Shown: one piece after another, positions 14,301-64,000 of the stretch | How the letters are laid out: each line of letters starts with the position of its first letter | How positions within the stretch are numbered: position 1 is the first letter of the stretch | Source: Macquaria australasica | Taxonomy: Eukaryota > Chordata > Actinopteri > Centrarchiformes > Percichthyidae | NCBI GenBank assembly: GCA_005408345.1 | Contig: SEMN01000017.1 | Location: forward strand, 124,001-188,000 | Direction: 5' to 3' | DNA length: 64,000 nucleotides | The notes under the pieces: generated by a model | What the model was told of the DNA's origin: nothing | The model's input: the letters and a program-made list of their open reading frames with translations, nothing else | Databases searched by the model: none | Made by a program: the position numbers and the translations under genes

Positions 14301-14725
14301 AGAAGCTGATATGATTGGTTTATTTTCTCACTTAAGACAAAAGGACAACATCGTCCAAAACATGACTGACATGATCACCCCGTCGGTGGTTATTACCTGT
14401 CAAACGTGCCTCTTATGTATTTATGTACATGTGTGTAAAATGAACAGGCTATGCTCCATGTTACTTTTTTTGTGCAGTTTTTCTTTTGCCTCACGTGTCC
14501 GCTGTCTCTCGCTTTTTTGTTTTTGCACCACTTCTGCCCTGTTTGGTTTGTTTTTTAAGGATGACAGACTGTTAAGCAGTCCCATGACTCTGCACTGTGT
14601 CTGTCTCAAAATGACGCGGATGTCAAATTCATGTGTATTTCCAGTTTGCATGTTCTTAATCATCAGATTGTGTGTATCCTGTTTTGTTTTTGTTTCCCGT
14701 CATTAAACAAATGTTGTTAGGAACT
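1..14725 (+). CDS. ppp1r2: PPP1R2 gene, 3' part: protein phosphatase 1 regulatory (inhibitor) subunit 2
   Basis: This is the gene-level entry; coding exons are 7057-7164, 7677-7760, 9712-9821, 11191-11376 and 12030-12049. The joined frame is open and matches vertebrate inhibitor-2 from its KSQKWDEM PP1-binding segment to the C terminus. Inhibitor-2 is an intrinsically disordered inhibitor and chaperone of the PP1 catalytic subunit in cytosol and nucleus. Visible family signatures are KSQKWDEMNILATYHPADKD, the GSK3-target PSTP motif (Thr72 in mammals), acidic CK2-type serines (SDSD, ESSEEE) and the HYNEGLNIKLARQLI helix that covers the PP1 active site. The exon with the start codon and the SILK-type motif is not in the window, so positions 1-7056 are intron 1. 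The C-terminal tail is short and acidic, ending ADTLDS. Identity is secure; which teleost paralogue it is cannot be decided here. Confidence 0.95.
1160..1345 (+). mobile_element. Possible degraded tRNA-derived SINE
   Basis: A Pol III B-box-like ggttcaaatcc lies at 1265-1275, followed by the kind of 3' text common in fish SINEs (cccttgggaaa...gtaaagcac). The A box is not clear and no target duplication was found, so this is tentative. Confidence 0.35.
3980..4055 (+). mobile_element. LINE (CR1/L2-like) 3' tail fragment
   Basis: The segment runs from aaagtgccctgagataac through tttggcgctatataaataa and ends in short gaatt-type repeats. This is the familiar end of abundant teleost LINE copies that are 5'-truncated during insertion. 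Only the tail is present, with no reverse transcriptase frame. Confidence 0.6.
4738..4897. mobile_element. hAT-type MITE, 160 bp, with 8-bp target duplication
   Basis: The ends are 17-nt terminal inverted repeats, cagggtgcaaaattaac at the left and the complement of cagggcacaaaattagc at the right (3 mismatches). Both sides are flanked by the same 8 bases, ccaacaag (4730-4737 and 4898-4905). An 8-bp duplication is the hallmark of hAT transposases. The interior has no coding capacity and carries inverted ccagccac/gtggctgg motifs, so this is a non-autonomous copy. Confidence 0.85.
5300..5480 (-). mobile_element. Truncated inverted-repeat element (same family as 31924-32221)
   Basis: The text from ttcaacagcaccacaaactg to aataaactggcaactgactg is the reverse complement of the element at 31924-32221. 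One terminal repeat is present at about 5425-5480; the other end is missing. Confidence 0.65.
5646..5710. repeat. (GT)n microsatellite, about 65 bp
   Basis: A perfect tg/gt run. The Val-Cys repeat frames across it are not genes. Confidence 0.98.
7057..7164 (+). CDS. ppp1r2: PPP1R2 coding exon 2
   Basis: The acceptor is ttttacag and the donor is AG|gttttt, which is weak after +2. The exon starts with one base completing a split codon, then reads KKSQKWDEMNILATYHPADK and on to KIDEPSTPYN. It carries the RVxF-like KSQKW PP1-docking segment and the PSTP threonine that GSK3 phosphorylates in mammals to release PP1 inhibition. Length is 108 nt and it ends in phase 2. Confidence 0.96.
7677..7760 (+). 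CDS. ppp1r2: PPP1R2 coding exon 3
   Basis: The acceptor is tctctttcag and the donor is AA|gtaaga. It reads MVGDDDDEGALSDSDGHSG then LAADDLAS, and the split codon into exon 4 gives KLVAAEG. It corresponds to the mammalian MMGDDEDACSDTEA segment; the SDSD serines are plausible CK2 sites. Length is 84 nt, phase 2 at both ends. Confidence 0.95.
8340..8382. repeat. (CA)n microsatellite, about 43 bp
   Basis: A perfect ca run within PPP1R2 intron 3 (7761-9711). That intron otherwise shows no recognised gene or element. Confidence 0.97.
9712..9821 (+). CDS. ppp1r2: PPP1R2 coding exon 4, acidic segment
   Basis: The acceptor is cttctctcaag and the donor is AAG|gtaaac. It reads LVAAEGSEPRFMKEEK, a run of Glu interrupted by SS, then MTPEEQ. 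LVAAEGSEPRF matches mammalian LAAAEGLEPKY. The GAA/GAG-rich Glu tract is longer than the mammalian EQESSGEEDSDLSPEE segment. Length is 110 nt and it ends in phase 1. Confidence 0.95.
9822..11190 (+). other. ppp1r2: PPP1R2 intron 4
   Basis: Anonymous intronic sequence; no recognised element apart from a short (ca)n stretch near 10175-10193. Confidence 0.7.
11191..11376 (+). CDS. ppp1r2: PPP1R2 coding exon 5, PP1 active-site helix
   Basis: The acceptor is tcctctgcag and the donor is GAAG|gtaagg. It reads AKKKHFQMMRKMHYNEGLNI and continues KLARQLIASELEEDEDADEE. HYNE and the following amphipathic helix are the most conserved part of inhibitor-2 and lie over the PP1 catalytic metals in the known complex. 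The second half is an acidic tail. Length is 186 nt, phase 1 at both ends. Confidence 0.97.
12030..12049 (+). CDS. ppp1r2: PPP1R2 terminal coding exon (ADTLDS, stop TAG)
   Basis: The acceptor is gttcttcag. Phase fits exon 5 (G + CT = Ala) and reads ADTLDS followed by TAG at 12047-12049. The coding part is only 20 nt. The C terminus differs from the mammalian tail, but this part of the family is poorly conserved. Reading on past the exon 5 donor would instead give a different tail ending at 11415. Confidence 0.8.
12050..14725 (+). other. ppp1r2: PPP1R2 3'UTR (inferred extent)
   Basis: No coding exon follows. Candidate poly(A) signals are AATAAA at 12965-12970 and ATTAAA at 14702-14707. The second is followed within about 25 nt by a GT-rich stretch (14730-14755), the usual arrangement for a cleavage site. 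Mammalian PPP1R2 also has a multi-kilobase 3'UTR. The end is inferred, not observed. The 131-codon open frame at 14311-14706 lies inside this UTR and looks non-coding. Confidence 0.6.
14702..14707 (+). terminator. ppp1r2: Candidate PPP1R2 poly(A) signal ATTAAA
   Basis: ATTAAA is the commonest variant of AATAAA, and a GT-rich downstream element begins about 23 nt later. It is the best distal 3' end signal before the ACAP2 promoter region. Confidence 0.5.
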
Positions 14726-15917
14726 AACAACTGTTGTGGCTTGTGTTTGTTGTGAAGAGTCAGATACCTAAAAGCTGAATGATGCACAAAATCAGGACCA
14801 ACCGTGCAGAGATCTCTCTGATTAAAGCCTCCAGAAGACTGGAATTACACAGCTTGTCTCTTTGCACAAACGTCAAACTTTTTTTCTTTTTTCCTGCTGT
14901 TTTTGTTTTCTTCCACTCTTTTTCTCTTGGCATTCATTAACGAAAATGAGAAGCTACTGTAAGTGAACTTGACCTCCAGTCTGTGATCATCATGTGCCAA
15001 ACAGCAAAAACATTCATATTTTTAATCCGTAAATAAGTCAAATCCATACACATTCAGTTTTATCCAACTAATCCTCATCTAATTTATCAGTGATACGAAA
15101 AGTACCTTTACTGTAATAGATGTACCATACCAAAATTGAAATATGCTCCATTACAAATCTTAATCTCAAGCTTTATCCCTTTACAAAGCATGGAAATTAA
15201 ATTGCAGAGATTTAAAATTTGCCAGTGTTGGGTAATCCATCACAGCAAACTTCAGGCCTGTCTTGTTACACTGTTAATGTGTTTTACATTGTTACTTTAA
15301 AAGTAACATTATGCTGGTCACTAATGTTAGTGCAGATTAATTAAAAAGGTCTGCAGTGCATTACCACACAACAAACATGTAACTTTGCCATCAATAAAAG
15401 CAGATCATTTCCCCTGTGATGTTTAACCTACAGTAGATAAACCAAGTCTCTGCTTGTTGTTTTTCTGACTAGTATATGGGAATAAATGGAGACAACTGGC
15501 TCTGTGAAAGACAGACAAAACGTCTAAGGATATTTTGTGGTCTAGAATAGAAATAAATACAAATAGAGCAACACTGAAATACTTTAACGTGCCAGTAGTC
15601 TACCTCAAAATTATAAGTATAGGCTACTTGAGTAACACTGTCCCTTTCCACCTCTGTCCTTTAAGTGATACTGTTATACTCAGTGTCACAAACATAGCCT
15701 GATGAAGTGGGTGAAATGAAAACTGGGAGGTTCACGCATGAAAAAAACAAAACAATGTGCCAATAAAATCCAGATCCTCCTGGTAAGTTTGGACATTGCA
15801 CAGAAAATACATTGTTTGGAAATGCACTCTGCTTTTCTGTTATCTCTTTAAAAATGTTTTGGTCGTGAGGTGCTTTGAGGTTTAAGTCTCACTTGAAATG
15901 ACAGTGTCTCTCTCTTA

Positions 15918-15931
15918 CCGCCAGATGGCGC
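15918..15931 (+). promoter_or_regulatory. Candidate CTCF site, + orientation
   Basis: ccgccagatggcgc fits 13 of 14 positions of the CTCF core consensus CCASYAGRKGGCRS (third base G instead of A). It lies in the intergenic gap between PPP1R2 and ACAP2, a typical boundary position. Motif match only; no occupancy data. Confidence 0.6.
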
Positions 15932-17204
15932 TGTTGCACAACACGTCTCTCATTCCCGCTGGATTTCTAGTAATTCTAACAGGACGAAGCAGGAGGCCGT
16001 GTTCGCGCAAGGGTCGTCCTGCGTGTTTGCTCTTGAGTGGGTTTACAGCTAAGAATTAAACGCATCTTCTGGTGTTTCATTCAACCCCAGTAACAGCGTT
16101 TCAACGCCAGTGGTCGACAGACTTGTTTCATCCTTGAGTAAAATGTCAAATGAGTAATGTATTGGTCTTGTTAACGTTTTAGTATTTATATGATGTGTAC
16201 TTGAGGAGTGGCTGTTTGATGAAATCTACAGTAAAGGACACGGCGGAGTATAAAACGAGGAGGACCTCCTGACTGTCTTTCCAGGCAGCGTCAACGCTTT
16301 TCCAATGGATCAGGAAGTGCCTGTCAATGACACAAAGATCGTGTAGGCAAAGAGGGATCGCTCTGACTTCGTTTTTGTTGCCTGGTTAATCTGTTTGAGC
16401 AGAGTGGACATTATTTTTTGCAAAGCATGGAAGTATAGAGAGAGCTAATAATTAAGCTGTAATAATAACGATGTTGTATACCCATGTTACAGAAAGCCAA
16501 AGTCCCATCCCACTTCTGGATTAGTTTAACATTATTGTCCCCAAGGGGAAATTTGTCCCGCAAACAGATTGAGAAGGTGAAACGCAGAATACACACCGAC
16601 TTTTAACATAAATAAAGATGATAAACTGCAGAAAACATATGGTAAAACCCACCACACAGGCTCCCATTAAACAATTTATATCAGTGACAGCGTAACATAA
16701 ATCCTTGAAAACATCCAGCCATCATCATCAAACCCAGTCATCGATGGTTAAAACAACACAAACATTGTCACCCACCAATTTTTATATGGAGGAGTCATCA
16801 TCAGCATTTAACAGTTAATGCCGTGCCTCCTCCACAGTGCCAAGAATAAATGCCGAAGCCTTCATTTCTATATTATTTTGTTGGCCTAAAACTCTGCCAG
16901 ACGTTTATCTTGGTTAATATTCAGTCCAGAAATCCTCCCTCTCATTGTCGGGGGATTACAGACATTCTTTATTTCCTTACATTGGGGGGAAGATAGCCTC
17001 ACATTAAAGGGCCCATTCAGTCACTTCTGGGAGGGGTGGCTCCCTTTTCTTCAATATGTCAGAAGGGTTAACTTTCCTCATAACCCAGATTAGAAGAGTC
17101 ATAGTTTCAGGCTGGTCCTTTCTCTTCTCTCTAAAACGTGATTTGAGTGTACAATCTTACCTAGTACACAGTGTGCTACTGACTGACATTTTTAAAAATG
17201 AAAT

Positions 17205-17206
<2 letters not shown>

Positions 17207-17254
<48 letters not shown>

Positions 17255-17255
17255 T
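17207..17255. repeat. (ATT)n microsatellite
   Basis: About 16 units of att/tta immediately upstream of the ACAP2 promoter region. Frames reading poly-Tyr or poly-Ile across it are artefacts. Confidence 0.97.
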
Positions 17256-17329
17256 TGTATACTGACTGTATATTGATAGTGACAACCACTACCACAAACC
17301 TATAAACAGACCAGAGTTCAGACCATGTC

Positions 17330-17765
17330 CATAAACTGGATCGCAGAAATGGCGCACATGCGCGCTGGGTTGTGATCCATCTTTTCCCAGCGTAGACGAT
17401 CTTTGTGCGAGGCAGCAGTGGGCGCGTTGAAGAGCAGCTCCTCTCCCGCTGGCTGCTATGACCTAGCCGCCGGACGACACCTTCTGTTTTCAGGGCTGGT
17501 CGCTGCGTCTGAAGTAGTTTCGCAACGTTTTTGGCAGTCACACATTCAACATACAGTCGTCTATGGTCGCACTGTCGCGACTCTCTAATCGTAGCTGCTG
17601 GCCTCTGGGGCTAGCTGGCTAGCAGAGCAGCGGCAGAGGGGAGCCAGCTGGTCGGACAGAGGTACGGTCGCGTTAGCAGACAAGCTAATTAGCCAGAGAG
17701 ACTCAGCCTGGATTAGTTACTGTCTTTAATCGAAGAGAGCGCAAGGTTTTACTCACTGCGGCAAA
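17330..17765 (+). promoter_or_regulatory. acap2: ACAP2 promoter and 5'UTR (CpG-rich)
   Basis: This stretch is visibly richer in CG dinucleotides than its neighbourhood (gcgcacatgcgcgc at 17352-17365, cactgtcgcgac near 17570, gccgccggacgac near 17467) and runs directly into the ACAP2 start codon at 17766. The first motif resembles an imperfect NRF1 site. No TATA box is evident, as expected of a housekeeping CpG-type promoter. The transcription start is not defined. Confidence 0.6.
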
Positions 17766-61174
<43,409 letters not shown>

Positions 61175-61635
61175 TAACTGTCCGCTCTCGTTAAGACACA
61201 GGGGCAACATGCTGTGAAACCAGGCTTATCAGAGGAAATGTAAAACCCGGGTTTCAGAGTTGGGGTCAGTTGACTGAAAAACTGCAAATTAACCCAGACA
61301 GTTAATTCTCAGTGGTTTTATTACAAATTAGAGGGACTTTTTTTTATGAAAAGACCTCCTGGTTGAGGGAAATTTGATCCACTGATTAGAGTGAACTGAG
61401 CCCAGCTCTGTCAGTTGTGCTCCTGTGTCCTGCTGTACTGTGAGTGCAACTACCATCTTAACCTCCCAGCTCCTGCCAGCTGCTGGGCCCGCTGCTCCTT
61501 GGTGTGGTAGAGTGTCAGGTGCTAGTCTGTTTCAACATGACAGGGTTAAAGCCATCGACTCTGGACATTACCGAAGAGTTTTGTTCCAAAGTGGAACATC
61601 CACATTTTCAATAAAGTGACTGTTACTCATGTATA
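61175..61635 (+). other. acap2: ACAP2 3'UTR (to proximal poly(A) site)
   Basis: Non-coding sequence after the stop, with AATAAA at 61610-61615 and a t/g-rich stretch after it. The true UTR may extend further, as mammalian ACAP2 transcripts have long 3'UTRs. Confidence 0.6.
61610..61615 (+). terminator. acap2: Candidate ACAP2 poly(A) signal AATAAA
   Basis: First canonical hexamer after the stop codon, about 436 nt downstream, followed by gtgactgttactcatgt. Confidence 0.6.
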
Positions 61636-63614
61636 ATTACTGATAGAACAACATGAAAAGAAACGGTGTCACTTTTTACTAGATAGTCTGTACTTCCTCC
61701 CTTTAAGTTTGATTGCCGATTCCCTCTTATTTTAGAGGTGGTCAGTGATTCATAGCATATATAGAAATTCGTTGTTTTTTTTCTTCATTTTTTAATTAGT
61801 ATTCTGTCTCTGCTATCAGTCACAGTATCTTTGCAAAAAACTAGCTACCCAGTAACTGCCACCAGTATCCAGTGACACTCAGACCTCAAAGTAATGGCAG
61901 TTTTCACTATCTGGCAATAATCGTGACATTTGAATGACATTTTTTAATGATCTGACCAGTCTGGACAGGCGTGTGTATATAATGTGTGTCTATAAATCGC
62001 CACGTTTCATTTTAAATTGACCTGTCAGAAGTAATTTATGCACATTCCTATTAATGGTTATGCAACTACTGTACCTTTTTTTTCCCCCCTGCGATTGTAT
62101 GGTTCCCATTTTAAGTCTTAACCATTTTCAAGGCATGTTTACTTATTTGAACTGTTTGTTGTCCAAACGTAATGCTTCCTGCTGTTGTGACATGCCTGGT
62201 CAGAAAAAAACAAAAGTCTATTTTAGGACGGTTTTCTTTTATAAAGATAATTCTAGGAACCGTATAAAAAGTATACTTACTGTACATGTTGTAAATGATT
62301 TGCATACGTACATTTCTTTATAGTCTGACAGAATCAGCAGAGTTGAGAGGGTGAGCCCCATGAGGAGGCTCTGTGTTCACATCCTTGCTTTTCTTTTTCG
62401 ATTGTGTGGTATTTACTTCCTGTTATGACAATATTGTGTCTTGGTTATTATTGGTTGGTTAAGTGTGCTTGCTCTTTGCCCGTAATCACCGGAAATCCAG
62501 AATTGTAAGATGATGAAGGCCTTTTAGTGCCATCGCATTGATTGTATCGAATATTAGTGGGTTTTTACTCAAATATAGACAAACCGTGTGAGGATGGTAC
62601 ATCGTCAAGCAACAAGTGCAATAGTCTAGAACAATATCCATGTAACTGTATAGATTTTTATCACCTGCTAGTCCTAGCTTATATTTATCTTAATCATATG
62701 GGAGCTTTACAAAAAAAAAGTAGACATTCAGTAAGAGTGTGGCTACAGATTCAAAGCTCACCGTATTGATAGTGAATGAATAATTGAAACGTACCCCAGT
62801 TTCATCCCACGTCTCCGCTCCATCCAGCCCCAAATCCTGGGAGGGCACCGAAGCACTTTGATTAAACGCTTGTTTCTGGTAATTCCCGTTGATAGAGTAG
62901 CGCCCCCTGGTGCTGGCAGAACAATGAATGAAGTTCTTGTGTCCTGTAGAGTAGATGCTGAGGTTTTTTTTTTTTTCAAGAGTTCTTAGATTGTATGGAA
63001 AAGGGGACTCGTGCATTTATGTGTGGTGACCACAGGAGGGAGGGCTACGCTCAGAAATGTCGTCCATTTGTCCTAGAAGAATGAAGCATCTTATATGGAC
63101 GGCTAGATGTGCTGCTCTAGGTAGCCAGACTGTTATTAGCCTGAATGCTGCTTTTTAAAAAAAGTGGAATATCCTCTGTGGTGATTTGTTGCTTTTTAAA
63201 AATAAGCCAGGAATGTTTTGGACCTGAATGACAAAGAATGAATTTTCTTTCGTGTGTGCAATGGTTGTTGATAGGGAATGGTACAAAAGCTGTTGTTGCC
63301 TTAAAGGTCAACAGCAGACACACCAACAATGATCAGGGGGGAAACAGAAGGAGGTTTGTCTTTAGCAGAAGGAGCAGAGTGGAGTCTGAAGTATGCTTTG
63401 CGAGAGGATTTGCCTAGTCGTCAGCATCAGGTCGCCGGCCTCTTCATCAGCGCCTCCAATCAGTTGATGACTGATGGGACTGATGAGGGATATTCAGGGG
63501 TGATGAATGTGAGGGAGAACTAACCTCATCAACCCTCCCTCCCCCTTTTTTTAATTCAAATTACAGCTCCCTCGACTCAAGTGTTTCTACCTGATTGAGT
63601 GTGTAGAAGAAGTG
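61636..63614. other. Downstream of ACAP2: possible extended 3'UTR or intergenic
   Basis: No coding exon recognised, including none for the human-type DETYQDIF tail. Holds a strong CTCF-type motif (62900-62913). Short frames at 62054, 62542 and 63329 lack family resemblance. Confidence 0.6.
62900..62913 (-). promoter_or_regulatory. Candidate CTCF site, - orientation
   Basis: The complement gcaccagggggcgc matches 13 of 14 positions of CCASYAGRKGGCRS and includes the classic CAGGGGGCGC core. It lies about 1.7 kb after the ACAP2 stop and points towards the + strand motif at 15918. Confidence 0.65.
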
Positions 63615-63853
63615 CAGAGCGGTGGTTCTCAGCCTGTCTGTGATTATTGTGGGCATTTAAACATTGATTTCTGAAATCCGGGGTGGAAGTATGTATATTT
63701 TTTAAAACATAATGGTAATTATTTTAATAAATTTCATAAATATCTTATTCTTTAATCAATATTTGTCTCCCGTAGTCTTTTAGAAACTGATTAAAAACCA
63801 GAAAAGGGAACATTTACACTTGAAGCTCGAACAGATTGAGAACCGCTGCTCTG
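63615..63853. mobile_element. hAT-type MITE, about 239 bp
   Basis: Ends are inverted repeats: cagagcggtggttctcagcc at the left and gattgagaaccgctgctctg at the right (few mismatches). The cag(a)gcggtggttctca end is typical of widespread vertebrate hAT elements. No coding capacity; the interior is AT-rich with an AATAAA near 63725. No clean 8-bp duplication was seen. Confidence 0.7.
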
Positions 63854-64000
63854 GTGTAAGAGGAGGCTCTCTCTCTTCTTTATTGCTCTCATCCACTTCT
63901 CTCTCTGTAAATTCACTCTCTCCGTCCTGTATTTTGCTTTGCTTTTCTCACTCTCCTCCCCAGAGTTTGTGCCTTTCTTCTGTTCTCTTTTTTTTTTCCT
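63854..64000. other. Window end, pyrimidine-rich, no feature
   Basis: A ct/tt-rich stretch that could be a polypyrimidine tract or a low-complexity region; nothing more can be said from the fragment. Confidence 0.5.

Larger units (their letters stand above)
14730..17330. other. Intergenic region between PPP1R2 and ACAP2
   Basis: No gene was recognised. It contains a CTCF-type motif (15918-15931) and an (ATT)n array near the ACAP2 promoter. The stretch around 15900-16100 is more GC- and CpG-rich than its surroundings, consistent with a regulatory element. Confidence 0.6.

Noticed and set aside
14311..14706. 131-codon open frame downstream of PPP1R2
   Set aside because: It lies in the inferred PPP1R2 3'UTR, is Cys/Phe/Leu-rich by chance, has no recognised domain, and a second open frame lies antisense to it.
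17056..17541. Frames containing poly-Tyr and poly-Ile near the ACAP2 promoter
   Set aside because: They read through the (ATT)n microsatellite.
61425..63523. Small frames after the ACAP2 stop as possible extra exons
   Set aside because: None resembles the alternative human ACAP2 tail or any known protein.

Overview
The window is vertebrate nuclear DNA, almost certainly from a teleost (percomorph-like) fish. Coding sequence comes in short exons with GT-AG introns. Intron and intergenic DNA is rich in (CA)n-type microsatellites, short inverted-repeat DNA transposons, tRNA-derived SINE remnants and CR1/L2-like LINE tails. There is no bacterial or viral gene content, and no CRISPR array or intact autonomous mobile element was seen.

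Two protein genes lie head-to-tail on the + strand. Positions 1-12049 hold the last five coding exons of PPP1R2 (protein phosphatase 1 inhibitor-2); its first exon lies upstream of the window. Its 3'UTR probably ends near 14725. An intergenic stretch (about 14730-17330) carries a strong CTCF-type motif at 15918-15931. Positions about 17330-61174 hold the complete coding region of ACAP2 (ArfGAP with coiled-coil/BAR, ankyrin repeats and PH domain). I resolved it into 24 exons whose phases join without error into 2502 nt, or 833 residues: BAR (exons 1-9), PH (exons 11-14), ArfGAP zinc finger (exons 15-18), a variable linker (exons 18-21) and ankyrin repeats (exons 21-24). PPP1R2 next to ACAP2 in the same orientation matches the human 3q29 arrangement, which supports ACAP2 over its paralogue ACAP3.

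The most interesting structure is alternative transcript architecture inside ACAP2. (1) There is a 12-nt microexon at 47213-47224. (2) Two phase-0 exons in the intron before the PH domain (49395-49433 and 49684-49740) look like an alternative first exon plus a second exon; together they would give a short protein without the BAR domain. (3) A symmetric 102-nt cassette exon lies at 57622-57723. (4) Microsatellites sit directly against two 3' splice sites: (CTTT)n at exon 5 and (CTGT)n(GT)n at exon 13.

The introns hold MITEs with recognisable inverted repeats. These include one with a perfect 8-bp target duplication (4738-4897) and one nested inside another element (23463-23954). Convergently oriented CTCF-type motifs bracket ACAP2 (15918 on +, 62913 on -). 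All annotation comes from reading the sequence and remembered family sequences; nothing was confirmed by search or transcript data.
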